NCBI GenBank assembly: GCA_017962105.1
Contig: JAGCVY010000086.1
Span: 40,190-104,189 of the forward strand
Source: Lachnospiraceae bacterium
GTDB taxonomy: Bacteria; Bacillota; Clostridia; Lachnospirales; Lachnospiraceae
Length of the DNA stretch: 64,000 bases
Direction of reading: 5' to 3'
How positions within the stretch are numbered: position 1 is the stretch's first letter; each line of letters opens with the position of its first letter. The notes under the pieces were generated by a model that worked only from the letters and a program-made list of their open reading frames with translations, was not told where the DNA came from and ran no database searches. Position numbers and translations under genes: made by a program. Below are positions 16,245-25,181 of the stretch, piece after piece.

Positions 16245-17990
16245 ATGAAAACGCTGTGGAAACTCACCAAGGAAGCTGCCCGCTACAAGGGTCTGTACCT
16301 GATCGCGATCCTTTCGACATTCGCCCTCACCGTCATCAACCTGACGGCGCCGAAGCTTCTGTCCAAAATGACCGGCATCGTCAGCAAGGGCGTCGACGAC
16401 AAGGCGCTGGAGACCATCCGTCTTCTGGCGTTCGGGCTGCTCGGGCTGTATCTTCTGCGGGTTCTGTTCCGGTTCCTTGCGAACTACCTCGCCCACCGCG
16501 CGGCGTGGTATCTGGTGGGGGATCTTCGGAGCCGCCTGTACAACAAGCTCCAGAGCCTCGATCTCGCATTTTTCCATGACAAGCAGACCGGCGACCTGAT
16601 GAGCCGCGTTGTCAACGACACCCGCGACTTTGAGCTTCTGTATGCACACATGATCCCCGACATCATCACCAACCTGGTGACATTTGCCGGGGTTTTGGTG
16701 ATCCTTCTGACGATCAACTGGAAGCTGGCCCTCATCACCTGTGCGCCGATCCCGCTGATTCTTCTCTCCGGCGTCATCTTCGCCAAGGTGGTCCGCCCCT
16801 TCTTCCGCGCCTCGCAGAAGACCATGGGCGAGCTCAACGCCCAGCTGCAGGACAGCCTCTCGGGTCTTCACGAGATCCAGGCCTTCGGGCAGGAGGAGTA
16901 CGAGGGCGAGCGCGTCCGCAACAAGAGTCTGGAGCAGGTGGTTGCAATGCTTCGCGCCCTCCGCGCCAGCGCCATCTTCCATCCCTGTGTGGAGCTTCTC
17001 TCCGCTGCCGGAACCGTCCTTGTGGTGTTCTTCGGCGGCCTTCTCGCACACAAGGGAACGCTTACCGTGGAGGACATCGTAGCGTTCCTCCTCTACTTAG
17101 GCCTCTTCTACGCCCCGGTTTCGGGCCTTGCCAACCTGCTTGAGAACCTGCAGCAGTCGCTGGCCGGCGCCGAGCGTGTCACGCTCATTCTGGAGACGCC
17201 CTCCGCCATCACCGACGCCGAGGACGCCGCGGAGCTTACCGACGTCGCAGGCAGCGTGCAGTTTGACCACGTGAGCTTTGATTACGGCAACGACATCCCT
17301 GTCCTTAAGGACATTTCCTTCGAGTGCAAGCCGGGAATGATGGTAGCCCTCGTCGGTCCCACCGGCGTTGGCAAGACCACCGCGACCCAGCTGATCTCCC
17401 GCTTCTACGATCCCGTGGAAGGCCGCATCCTGGTGGACGGACAGGACATCCGCAAGGTGACCCTTGCCAGCCTGCGCCACAACATTTCCCCGGTGCTCCA
17501 GGACACCTTCCTCTTCAATGGCACCATCGCGGAAAATATCGGCTACGCCAAGCCGGGTGCCTCCCCTGATGAGATCGAGGCCGCTGCCAAGGCAGCGTAC
17601 ATCCACGAGGACATTCTCGCGATGCCCGACGGGTACGAAACCCAGGTGGGCGAGCGCGGACTCCGCCTTTCCGGCGGACAAAAACAGCGCGTCGCCATCG
17701 CGCGCGCCATTCTCCGCAACTCTCCGATCATCATCCTCGACGAGGCTACCGCCTCCGTCGACGTGCAGACGGAGCGCCACATTCAGGCGGCCATCAACCG
17801 CCTCGCCGGGCAGCGCACCATCATCGCCATTGCCCATCGTCTCTCCACGATCCAGAACGCCGACCTCATCCTCGTCATCCGCGAGGGCGAGATTGTCGAG
17901 CGCGGCAGCCACGCCGAGCTCATGGCGGCGAAGGGCCACTACTACGAGCTGCAGCAGGCCCAGGAAGTGGGCGTGATGGTGGAGGACTGA
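16245..17990 (+). CDS. ABC exporter half-transporter, canonical ATP sites
   Basis: 581 residues: membrane domain with about six helices (15-310) and a nucleotide-binding domain with Walker A GPTGVGKT (371-378), signature LSGGQKQR, Walker B ILDEATAS and switch IAHRLST, all canonical. Unlike the pair at 8055-11644 it has no adjacent partner and no degenerate site, so a homodimer is expected. Start follows AAGGGAGGTCCCCT. Substrate unknown; lipid or drug export is usual for the family. Confidence 0.93.
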   Translation: MKTLWKLTKEAARYKGLYLIAILSTFALTVINLTAPKLLSKMTGIVSKGVDDKALETIRLLAFGLLGLYLLRVLFRFLANYLAHRAAWYLVGDLRSRLYNKLQSLDLAFFHDKQTGDLMSRVVNDTRDFELLYAHMIPDIITNLVTFAGVLVILLTINWKLALITCAPIPLILLSGVIFAKVVRPFFRASQKTMGELNAQLQDSLSGLHEIQAFGQEEYEGERVRNKSLEQVVAMLRALRASAIFHPCVELLSAAGTVLVVFFGGLLAHKGTLTVEDIVAFLLYLGLFYAPVSGLANLLENLQQSLAGAERVTLILETPSAITDAEDAAELTDVAGSVQFDHVSFDYGNDIPVLKDISFECKPGMMVALVGPTGVGKTTATQLISRFYDPVEGRILVDGQDIRKVTLASLRHNISPVLQDTFLFNGTIAENIGYAKPGASPDEIEAAAKAAYIHEDILAMPDGYETQVGERGLRLSGGQKQRVAIARAILRNSPIIILDEATASVDVQTERHIQAAINRLAGQRTIIAIAHRLSTIQNADLILVIREGEIVERGSHAELMAAKGHYYELQQAQEVGVMVED

Positions 17991-18115
17991 GATTTCGGTT
18001 TTCGGCGCCTTCTTGGCATCTTCCGGGCGCCTTCCGGCGCCTTCCGGCGTCGGCACACACAAACTTTTCGTCCAAAAGCAGACTAAACCCAAAAATATCT
18101 TGATTAGTCTGCATT

Positions 18116-18238
18116 ATGAGAAAAACAAGCATTGAGTTCCTTCAAAAATGGGATTTCGTGCGCCCCAAAGCGCCCTCAGCCGATACAAAAGCACTATCTA
18201 TAATTTTGCGGGCAGTAATAGAGTGGGCAGAATTGTAG
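18116..18238 (+). CDS. Possible 40-residue protein, unknown
   Basis: ATG at 18116 opens a frame starting MRKTSIEFLQKWDFV and ending VIEWAEL with TAG at 18236-18238. The composition looks protein-like and it is followed 76 bases later by a good terminator. There is no clear ribosome site, so it may be a gene remnant. No family recognised. Confidence 0.2.
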   Translation: MRKTSIEFLQKWDFVRPKAPSADTKALSIILRAVIEWAEL

Positions 18239-18313
18239 CGGGAGCAAATTGAGTGGGTTGACTGAATCTGCATCTCTGCAACACCATAAAAAACAGCGTC
18301 TTAAAATGCAACA

Positions 18314-18352
18314 CCGGGCACCCTCAATCTGAGAGCGCCCGGCTGTTTTTTG
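18314..18352 (+). terminator. Rho-independent terminator
   Basis: CCGGGCACCCTC/GAGAGCGCCCGG stem (18314-18342, one mismatch) followed by CTGTTTTTTG. It is 320 bases after the ABC gene and convergent with galM. Confidence 0.75.
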
Positions 18353-18378
18353 TTATGCACTTAAATTTCTAACCTGCA

Positions 18379-19461
18379 TCACTCCACCGTGAAGGAGTAC
18401 ACCGTGCAGAAGTCGTACGGATCGCCATCCTGGAAGATGCTGGTCGGGAAGGCTGGGATGTTGCAGGAGTTCGGATAGAACTGCGTCTCGAAGCAAACGC
18501 CGTCGCGCTTGTTGTAGACAACGCCGCCCTTGCCCTTGTTGGGATCAGCAGCACCGTTGATGAAGTTGCCGCTGTAGAGCTGCATGCCGGGAAGATCGGT
18601 GTAAACGTCCATCTTGCGGCCGCTCTTCTTGTCGTAGAGGGATGCAACCAGCTCCATCTCGTCGTCCTCGATGTCGAGGTCAAGCACGTAGTTGTGGTCG
18701 TATCCGCCTGCAATCCTGAGGCACTCCAAGTCCGCGTCGATGTCGCGTGCAAGAGGCTTCGGGGTCTGGAAATCCATCGACGTGCCGGTGATGTCCATAA
18801 TCTCGCCGGTAGGGATGAGGAACTTGTCGGTGGGGGTGATCTGGTGGCTGTTGATCCATACCTCCTGATCGAGCACAGAGCCGCTTGCCTGGCCGGCAAG
18901 GTTGAAGTAGGTGTGGTTCGTCAGGTTGATGACCGTAGGCTTGTCACTGATCGCAAAATACTCGATCGCCAGGTCATTGTCGTTGGTCAGGGTGTACGTC
19001 ACGCACACATCGAGGTTTCCGGGGAAACCCTGCTCGCCGTCCGGCGAAGTGCGGGTGAACTCCACGCTCACGCTCTCCTCATCCACATAGGTCTCCACAT
19101 CATAGAAGTACTTGTTGTAGCTCTTCGGACCGCTGTGAAGGTTGTTGATGCCGTTATCATTTTTCGCGAGCTCATACGTCTGACCGTTGATTGTGAACTT
19201 CGCACCGCCGATGCGGTTCGCGTGGCGGCCGATGAAGGAGCCGTAGCCGGGACCGTTGTCCTCATAGCCCGTCACGGAGTCGTAGCCGAGAGCCACGTCC
19301 TCGAAGTTGCCGTCGCGGTCGGGAACGATAATGTTCACGATTACCGCGCCGAAATCGGAGACGGAAACCTTCATGCCGTTCTTGTTCTCCATGGTGTACA
19401 GCGTAGCTTCCTCGCCGTCTTTGGTCTTGCCGAAGCTCGATGTTGTTACTTGCATTGCCAT
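18379..19461 (-). CDS. galM: Aldose 1-epimerase (galactose mutarotase)
   Basis: 360 residues, usual length. Catalytic H183 in NLTNHTYFNL and E325 in GVCFETQFYP are both present, along with the substrate residues of GRHANRI. It interconverts alpha and beta anomers of galactose or glucose in the cytoplasm. There is no signal peptide and no other sugar-pathway gene nearby. Start follows AAAGGAGAACAACGCA. Confidence 0.95.
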   Translation of the reverse strand: MAMQVTTSSFGKTKDGEEATLYTMENKNGMKVSVSDFGAVIVNIIVPDRDGNFEDVALGYDSVTGYEDNGPGYGSFIGRHANRIGGAKFTINGQTYELAKNDNGINNLHSGPKSYNKYFYDVETYVDEESVSVEFTRTSPDGEQGFPGNLDVCVTYTLTNDNDLAIEYFAISDKPTVINLTNHTYFNLAGQASGSVLDQEVWINSHQITPTDKFLIPTGEIMDITGTSMDFQTPKPLARDIDADLECLRIAGGYDHNYVLDLDIEDDEMELVASLYDKKSGRKMDVYTDLPGMQLYSGNFINGAADPNKGKGGVVYNKRDGVCFETQFYPNSCNIPAFPTSIFQDGDPYDFCTVYSFTVE

Positions 19462-19589
19462 TGCGTTGTTCTCCTTTGCATTCTATGCTGTGCGGAACGT
19501 CACACGTCCGCTTCTTCCCGTTTTTCTTCGGAAAATGGACCTGCGCTGCCACCTGTTCTACTGTAGTAGAACTCACATTTCCGTCGCTT

Positions 19590-19874
19590 TCAGATCAGAA
19601 GTGCCAGAAGCGCTCCGATCTGGATCACCGCTGCCAGCGGAACCAGGATCTGAAACTTCAGATGCTTCGTCTTGTGCCTGCAGAGGTACATGCCGAGCAT
19701 ACTGCCGATACCGCCGAACAGAAATGCCGAAAGCAGCAGCGTCCGCTCGGGAATTCTCCACTGCCGGCGCTGCGCCCTGCGCTTGTCCACGAACATCATA
19801 ACAAATGCGATTCCATTTGTCACGCAAAGAATCGCTGCAATGAGCAGGATATGGTCCTGAACCCAAATTTTCAT
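19590..19874 (-). CDS. DUF1294 small membrane protein
   Basis: 94 residues with three hydrophobic segments. The motif DKRRAQRRQWRIPE followed by FGGIGSMLGMYLCRHKTKH is characteristic of DUF1294. The function is not known; related proteins appear as single genes in many bacteria. The second ATG is chosen because GAGGAG overlaps the first. It lies 68 bases after the zinc-operon lipoprotein on the same strand and may be its last gene. Confidence 0.8.
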   Translation of the reverse strand: MKIWVQDHILLIAAILCVTNGIAFVMMFVDKRRAQRRQWRIPERTLLLSAFLFGGIGSMLGMYLCRHKTKHLKFQILVPLAAVIQIGALLALLI

Positions 19875-19942
19875 ACACATCTCCTCGAAAAATCCCTATA
19901 AACTGCGGAAAATCCGTCACTCCCGGGGAATCCGTCCGCCTC

Positions 19943-20626
19943 TCACTCCGCCAGAAGCTTGGCGTTCCGGAGGGTGCAATACATGTACTCGCCCTCCATG
20001 TAGGTGTCGAACTCACCGACGACGCAGATTTCGGTCCCGATCTCCGGAAAATCATCCGGATACACCTTCAGGTCAACCGGCTCGAACTCAAGGCCCTGGG
20101 CGCAGCAAGCCGTGGCGTCCTGGATGATGCAGGCATAGTAGTATTTGCCGGTGGCCTCATCGACGTAGACCTCGAAGGGTCCCTTCATCTTTATGGTGCG
20201 GCCCTGATACTCCTCGGGGACGCTCATCATGTTGTACACTTCCGAGTATACCAGAGTGGAGGACATGGTTGTCAAGTCCAGATCAACCGAAACATCCCCG
20301 GGGTTCGCAGAGCCTGTGGGCTCAGCGGGAGTCACGTCGCCGACCGCCGGAGTCGCAGAGCCTGTCGGTTCAGCGGGGTTCGCAGAGCCGGTCGGCTCAG
20401 CGGGTGTCGGGGCAGAAGTGGGCGTAGTATTGCCCTTCGCGTCGTCCTCCTTCTTTTTCTCCTGGGCGAGGATATCATCCACGCTGGTCCCCTGGCTCCC
20501 GGTCTTGTGGCCCGGGGTCGCACTGCCGTTGCTGCTGCCGCAGCCCGCCAGGATTACAGAGAGAACCGCAACGAGCATCACCAGCGCAAGCAGGGCTGCC
20601 GGCTTTTTGTCATACATCTTCCGCAT
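19943..20626 (-). CDS. Zinc-operon lipoprotein with OB-fold-like domain
   Basis: 227 residues from the last of four in-frame starts. Lipobox ILAGC is about 25 residues in, then a low-complexity linker with repeated AEPTGSA(N/T)P, then a folded domain with YQGRTIKMKG and DATACCAQGLEF. That pattern resembles the OB-fold C-terminal domain of DUF1980 proteins, which occur with zinc-regulated permeases. It lies directly after znuB. Extracellular metal handling or chaperoning is inferred. The start is uncertain because the 33-bp repeats upstream each provide an SD and ATG (20725, 20692, 20659, 20626). Confidence 0.75.
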   Translation of the reverse strand: MRKMYDKKPAALLALVMLVAVLSVILAGCGSSNGSATPGHKTGSQGTSVDDILAQEKKKEDDAKGNTTPTSAPTPAEPTGSANPAEPTGSATPAVGDVTPAEPTGSANPGDVSVDLDLTTMSSTLVYSEVYNMMSVPEEYQGRTIKMKGPFEVYVDEATGKYYYACIIQDATACCAQGLEFEPVDLKVYPDDFPEIGTEICVVGEFDTYMEGEYMYCTLRNAKLLAE

Positions 20627-20738
20627 ACTGGTCTCCTTCCCGCAAACACAATTCCGCATACCGATCTCCTTCTCACAAACACACTTTCGCATACCGATCT
20701 CCTTTCTGCAAACACACTTTCTCATACTTATCTTCTCC
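20624..20738 (-). repeat. Tandem 33-bp repeats each carrying an SD and ATG
   Basis: Three near-identical units encode MRKCVC(R/E)KEIG or MRNCVCGKETS. Each unit contains GAAGGAGAT or a close variant followed by ATG. A fourth site at the znuB stop (GGAGGGAG, TAA, then ATG) precedes them. All four starts are in frame with the lipoprotein. Confidence 0.8.
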
Positions 20739-21564
20739 CTCCGACCACTGCCGTGACGCACACGGTCAGCGCATACACGATCGCGTCAACTGCCACGATG
20801 GTGGATCCCACCGGGGTTCCCATGGTGATGGAAACCAGCATTCCGAGCAGGGCGCAAAAAACCGATACGATTGCCGCGCAGACGGTTACTGAGAGAAAGC
20901 TTCGGAAAATCCGCATGGCCGTCAGCGCGGGGAAGATCACCAGTGCGGAAATCAAAAGAGAACCCACCAGGTTCATGGCTAAAACGATGATCACGGCGAT
21001 GACCACCGAGATGACCAGGTTGTAGCAGTTGACCCTGGTGCCCGCCGCCTTCGCGAAATCCTCATCGAAGGTGACAGCAAATATCTTGTTGTAAAACAGA
21101 ATAAACACGACGACAACGACAACGGACAAGGCGGCGCACAGGATGACATCCTCCTTCTTCAGCGTGAGGATGGAGGTGGATCCGAAGAGGGTGCTGCACA
21201 CATCCCCCGAGACGTTCGATGAGGACGAGAAAATGTTCATGAACAGGTAGCCGAACGCCAGCGCCGTCACGGACAGCATCGCGAGCACCGCGTCCCCGCG
21301 GGCCTTGGTCTTTGTGCGGAACAGAATCACCGCGCACAGGATCGTCAGCGGCATCACCAGGTACATGTTGTTGGAAAGGTTCAAAACCGCGGCAATCGCC
21401 ATGGTGGCGAAGGCGACATGGGACAGGCCGTCGCCGATGAAGGAGAACCGCTTCAGAACCAGCGTGACGCCCAGAAGCGCCGAGCACAGCGCGATCAGCA
21501 TGCCGACGATCAGCGCGTACTGAACGAAGGAATATTGAAGGTACAACGCCAGCTTATCGATCAT
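20728..21564 (-). CDS. znuB: Zinc/manganese ABC transporter permease
   Basis: 278 residues with about eight hydrophobic helices, ABC-3 family (ZnuB/MntB). ALCSALLGVTLVLKRFSFIG and GDGLSHVAFA are family motifs. It forms the membrane channel for metal delivered by the ZnuA homologue. The start overlaps the znuC stop by 4 bases (ATGA). Zinc rather than manganese is favoured by the His-rich ZnuA. Confidence 0.93.
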   Translation of the reverse strand: MIDKLALYLQYSFVQYALIVGMLIALCSALLGVTLVLKRFSFIGDGLSHVAFATMAIAAVLNLSNNMYLVMPLTILCAVILFRTKTKARGDAVLAMLSVTALAFGYLFMNIFSSSSNVSGDVCSTLFGSTSILTLKKEDVILCAALSVVVVVVFILFYNKIFAVTFDEDFAKAAGTRVNCYNLVISVVIAVIIVLAMNLVGSLLISALVIFPALTAMRIFRSFLSVTVCAAIVSVFCALLGMLVSITMGTPVGSTIVAVDAIVYALTVCVTAVVGGRR

Positions 21565-22301
21565 TTCGCATCACCGCCTTCCGTCGCGCGTTCCAGCTGT
21601 TCCTGCCCGTCCTGCGGCAGGAACAGCCGCCCTTCCGGACTCGCCAGATAGTCCTCCTTGGTGCCGAAGAACACCGAGGAACCGATGTGTAAAATGTGGG
21701 ATGCGTACTGCACCGCCGCCGCGATGTCGTGGGAGATCATGATGATCGTGACGCCCTCGCGGTTTAAGTTCGCAATACAGTCGTACATCTCCATGGTGAC
21801 CTTCGGGTCGAGCCCCGTCACCGGTTCGTCCAGAAGAAGGATCCTCTGTGTGGCGCACAGCGCTCGCGCCAGAAGGACCCGCTGCTGCTGCCCGCCGGAG
21901 AGCTCGCTGTAGCAGCGTCTGGCCAGGTTGTCAATGCCCATGCGGCGCATGTTGTCCATGGCGAGCTTCTTCTGCTCCCTGCTGTAGAACGGGTGCCAGC
22001 CGCACCGCGCCTGACAGCCGGAGAGGACAACCTCCCGGACCGACGCCGGAAAATCCTTCTGGATCGCGTTCTGCTGAGGCAGATAGCCGATCTCATTTTT
22101 CGCAAGCCCGTCTCCCATCCGAATCTGCCCTCCGAGAGGCTCCTGCAGGTGCAGAAGCGTCCTCATGAGCGTGGATTTGCCGGAGCCGTTTTCACCGACA
22201 ATACAGAGGTAATCCCCCTCATTTACCGTAAAATTCAGTCCTTCTACGATGATCCGCGAATCGTAGCCGAGGGACAGATCCGAGATGGTGAGCAAAGCCA
22301 T
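21561..22301 (-). CDS. znuC: Zinc/manganese ABC transporter ATPase
   Basis: 246 residues. Walker A GENGSGKS near residue 38, signature LSGGQQQRV, Walker B LLLDEPVTGLD and switch His in MISHDI. It powers metal import with ZnuB and is translationally coupled to it. The ribosome site precedes ATG at 22301, and the znuA stop is 22 bases upstream. Confidence 0.95.
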   Translation of the reverse strand: MALLTISDLSLGYDSRIIVEGLNFTVNEGDYLCIVGENGSGKSTLMRTLLHLQEPLGGQIRMGDGLAKNEIGYLPQQNAIQKDFPASVREVVLSGCQARCGWHPFYSREQKKLAMDNMRRMGIDNLARRCYSELSGGQQQRVLLARALCATQRILLLDEPVTGLDPKVTMEMYDCIANLNREGVTIIMISHDIAAAVQYASHILHIGSSVFFGTKEDYLASPEGRLFLPQDGQEQLERATEGGDAK

Positions 22302-22323
22302 TGTCAGCCTCCTTGTGTCAAGC

Positions 22324-23319
22324 CTATTTCAGCGCTTCCGTGAGCACCTTCAGGTTATTTTCCATAGCCGAGAGATACGTCTTGCCGTTCGCCGCATCCT
22401 TCGATGTGGTGGACTGCAGCGAGTCGAGGGACAGAATCTTCTGGTCCTTGGTCTTCGTGTTGGCGACCACAGTCTCGGCGATCTTTTTGTCAGCGCCGTC
22501 GATGGTCATCACCGCGGAAAGCCCCTGCTCGTCAACCTTGCCTGCAAGGAATGCTATGGTCTCGAAGCTGGCCTCGGTCTCGGCGGAGCAGCCGGAAAAT
22601 GCAGCGAAATACTTCAGGTCGTAGTCGTCCGTCAGATACCGGAACGGGAAGCGGTCGCCGAAGAGAAGGGTCTTTCGGGGAGCCTGCGCCACCATGTCCT
22701 TGAACCGGCCGTCCAGCTCCGTGAGCTTCGCGATATAGTCCGCCGTGTTCTTCTTGTAGACGTCCGCGTGATCGCAGTCGATCTTGACGATGGCCTCGGA
22801 GATTGCCTGCGTCAGGATCGAAGCGTAGCGCAGGGAGAGCCACACGTGCTCGTCGTACTCCGGCTCCTCGTCATGATCGTGGTCATGATCGCCGTCCTCG
22901 TGGTCATGATCGTGGTCGTGCTCCATGCCCTCCACGAGCTCCTCGACCTTGGCTTTGTCGCCCAGGACCTCCATCAGGTTGATGACGATCATGTCCTTGT
23001 TGACCGCCTGGGAGAGCGCATTTTTCACCCAGCCGTCGGACTCGCCGCCCACGTAGATGAACAGGTCGCAGGTCGAGATCTTGAGGATGTCCTCCGCGGT
23101 GGGCTGGTAGCTGTGCAGGTCGACGCCGTTGTCCAAAAGCAGCACAACCTCAGCGTCCCCGGGGTTGTCCCCCAGCACGCTCTTCACCCAATCATATTCC
23201 GGGAAAATGGTGGTAACAATACGAATCTTGCCGTCGTCCGCGGGAGATCCGCCGAATGTGCACGCGGCAAGGCAAAAGACCGTCAGAAGGGCGGTCAGAC
23301 AGAATAGAATTTTTCTCAT
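22324..23319 (-). CDS. znuA: Zinc-binding lipoprotein of the ABC importer
   Basis: 331 residues. Lipobox CLAAC with lipidated C20, then the cluster A-I fold. The metal ligands include His in NGVDLHSYQPT and DEHVWLS, and a His/Asp-rich loop (HDHDHDHEDGDHDHDHD) sits between them, as in zinc-specific ZnuA. Start at the ATG following GGAGGTTTATC. It captures zinc outside the membrane and passes it to ZnuBC. Confidence 0.95.
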   Translation of the reverse strand: MRKILFCLTALLTVFCLAACTFGGSPADDGKIRIVTTIFPEYDWVKSVLGDNPGDAEVVLLLDNGVDLHSYQPTAEDILKISTCDLFIYVGGESDGWVKNALSQAVNKDMIVINLMEVLGDKAKVEELVEGMEHDHDHDHEDGDHDHDHDEEPEYDEHVWLSLRYASILTQAISEAIVKIDCDHADVYKKNTADYIAKLTELDGRFKDMVAQAPRKTLLFGDRFPFRYLTDDYDLKYFAAFSGCSAETEASFETIAFLAGKVDEQGLSAVMTIDGADKKIAETVVANTKTKDQKILSLDSLQSTTSKDAANGKTYLSAMENNLKVLTEALK

Positions 23320-23346
23320 GATAAACCTCCGTAATAGAAACATGAC

Positions 23347-23376
23347 AAATAAAGCTGCTGCCAAGAAGGCGCAGCA
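23347..23376 (-). terminator. Attenuator-like hairpin between the first gene and znuA
   Basis: TTGCTGCGCC pairs with GGCAGCAGC around TTCTT and is followed by TTTATTTG on the minus strand. It may partly stop transcription so that the upstream small gene is made in excess of znuA. Confidence 0.5.
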
Positions 23377-23394
23377 ACCCCTGCGGAGGTTACC

Positions 23395-23709
23395 TCAATT
23401 ATTCATTCGGACATTTTGCGAAACGAGAGTCTCGTGGAAGAGCTCCGGGACAACGGGAGCCGCCACAGACAAGACAAAAGACGCGAGAAGCAGGACCGCA
23501 GAGCACGCGATCAGGCCGTGGCCGACGTGACTCAACAGCTGCTCGCACTGCTCCATGCAGGCGCAGATGGGGCAGTCTTCCTGCCCGCAGCAGTCGTGGT
23601 CCGCCTCTGCGACAAGATAGAGGGAGGAGCACGCCAAAATGATCAGCATCCAAAGACATACGATGCCGGTCAAACGTCTGGTCCATTTGGAATTGCGGAA
23701 CAAACTCAT
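23395..23709 (-). CDS. Small membrane protein with a Cys-rich loop, zinc operon
   Basis: 104 residues. Two hydrophobic helices (about 14-33 and 67-88) flank a loop with HDCCGQEDCPICACMEQC: six cysteines including a CPIC pair, on the outer or inner face. No family recognised. It is the first gene ahead of znuACB and probably shares their control, so a role in metal sensing, delivery or thiol chemistry is inferred. Start at the ATG after AAAGGGGGAGTTTGTC. Confidence 0.6.
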   Translation of the reverse strand: MSLFRNSKWTRRLTGIVCLWMLIILACSSLYLVAEADHDCCGQEDCPICACMEQCEQLLSHVGHGLIACSAVLLLASFVLSVAAPVVPELFHETLVSQNVRMNN

Positions 23710-23744
23710 GACAAACTCCCCCTTTCTGTCATAATCAAATGAAT

Positions 23745-23761
23745 TCGTCACAGAATGACGA
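23745..23761. promoter_or_regulatory. Inverted repeat ahead of the zinc operon
   Basis: TCGTCACAGAATGACGA is a 6-5-6 perfect inverted repeat 36 bases upstream of the first gene. It is a candidate site for a Fur-family regulator such as Zur, although it does not match the Bacillus Zur consensus exactly. Confidence 0.4.
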
Positions 23762-23772
23762 TTGAAAACGAT

Positions 23773-25089
23773 TTACTTTACGGCATCCGCAAGCTCTGCG
23801 ATCGCCACCGGGCTCTGCTCGCCGGTCTGCATGTTCTTGAGCATTACCGTGTCGGCTGCAGCCTCGTCCTCGCCGATGATGGCGGCGAAGGGAACGCCGA
23901 TCTTCGCGGCGTACTTCATCTTCTGCTTCATGCCCTTGCTCTGGTAGTAGACATCGGCGGGAATACCCGCGCCGCGGATTGCCGAAGCCGCCGTGAGCGC
24001 TGCGCCGAGCTGCTCATCTCCCATTGGGATGACAAGGCAGCGCGCAATGCAGGCGCCGGTAGAGGCGATCAGGCCGTTCTCCTTGAGCTGGTAGAACAGG
24101 CGGGTCAAACCGATGCTGATACCGATGCCCGGAAGCTTCTGGTCGGTGTAGTACTCCGCAAGGCTGTCGTAGCGGCCGCCGGAGCAGACGCTGCCCATGC
24201 TCGGGTAGTCGTTGAGCATGGTCTCGAAGACCGTGCCGGTATAGTAGTCAAGGCCTCTTGCAATGGTGAGGTCGATGATGAACGCGCTCTCCTCGACGCC
24301 GAAGCGGCGCAGGTACGAAACCACCGTCGCCAGCTCCTCCACGCCCGTGCGGTAGAGCTCGCTGTCCACCGACTGCCCGCGGAGCGCCTCGAGGACCGCG
24401 TCATTGTCGCCGCGGATGGCAAGGAAATCAAGGATCTTAGCAACGTCAGCCGCTGCCACGCCGAACTCCGCAAGCTCCTTCTCCACGTTCTCGCGGCCGA
24501 TCTTCTCCAGCTTGTCGATGGTGCGCAGGATGTCGCCGATCTTGTCCGCGTAGCCGAGGGCCTCGAAGTATCCGTTCAGCACCTTGCGGTTGTTCATGCG
24601 AATGGTGAAGGCGCCGAAGGCAAGCTCCTTGAACACGTTGTAGATGACCGCGGGCATCTCCGCGTCGTACACGATATCCAGGGAATCCACGCCGATAACG
24701 TCGATGTCGCACTGGTAGAACTCGCGGAAACGGCCCTTCTGCGGGCGCTCGCCGCGGAACACCTTGCTCATCTGGTAGCGCTTGAAGGGGAAGGACAGCT
24801 CCCCTGCGTGCTGTGCAACGTAGCGCGCTAACGGCACCGTCAGGTCGAAGCGCAGGGACATGTCCGTGTCGCCCTTGTTGAAGCGGTAAATCTGCTTCTC
24901 CGTCTCGCCGCCCGCCTTGGCCAGGAGCACCTCCGACAGCTCGATGGTGGCGGTGTCCAAAGGCAGGAAGCCGTATCTCTCATACACGCGCCGGATGGTG
25001 TCGTACATGCGGTTGAACGCAATCTGATCCTCCGGAAGCAATTCCATAAAACCGGGCATAATCCTCGGTTGAACTTTGTTCGTACTCAT
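23773..25089 (-). CDS. hisS: Histidyl-tRNA synthetase
   Basis: 438 residues. Class II motifs: motif 2 around YQMSKVFRGERPQKGRFREF, the histidine A loop LTIARGLDYYTGTVFE, and motif 3 GGRYDSLAEYY...GISIGLTRL. The C-terminal anticodon-binding domain follows. It charges tRNA-His. The start follows GGAGG closely (4-base spacer). It is the last gene of a relA-to-hisS cluster common in Clostridia. No T-box is visible ahead of it. Confidence 0.96.
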   Translation of the reverse strand: MSTNKVQPRIMPGFMELLPEDQIAFNRMYDTIRRVYERYGFLPLDTATIELSEVLLAKAGGETEKQIYRFNKGDTDMSLRFDLTVPLARYVAQHAGELSFPFKRYQMSKVFRGERPQKGRFREFYQCDIDVIGVDSLDIVYDAEMPAVIYNVFKELAFGAFTIRMNNRKVLNGYFEALGYADKIGDILRTIDKLEKIGRENVEKELAEFGVAAADVAKILDFLAIRGDNDAVLEALRGQSVDSELYRTGVEELATVVSYLRRFGVEESAFIIDLTIARGLDYYTGTVFETMLNDYPSMGSVCSGGRYDSLAEYYTDQKLPGIGISIGLTRLFYQLKENGLIASTGACIARCLVIPMGDEQLGAALTAASAIRGAGIPADVYYQSKGMKQKMKYAAKIGVPFAAIIGEDEAAADTVMLKNMQTGEQSPVAIAELADAVK

Positions 25090-25181
25090 ATATCCTCCAT
25101 TCCGCGGCCGGCAGAAGCCGCCGCAGTCCCGTATCACTAATAGTTCCGCGTTCCTTTGCGCCCGCCGGCGCCTTCGTCAGT

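Larger units (their letters stand above)
17991..18378. other. 388-bp gap with GC-rich short repeats and a 40-codon frame
   Basis: Just after the ABC gene, TTCCGG(C/G)GCC-like units repeat three times (about 18018-18048). A small open frame at 18116-18238 and a terminator at 18314-18352 follow. No recognisable gene is present otherwise. Confidence 0.5.

Noticed and set aside
22285-23307. 340-codon plus-strand frame opposite znuA
   Set aside because: Antisense shadow; the znuA motifs are on the other strand.
23755-24831. 358-codon plus-strand frame opposite hisS
   Set aside because: Shadow of hisS; His/Leu/Ala-rich with no domain.
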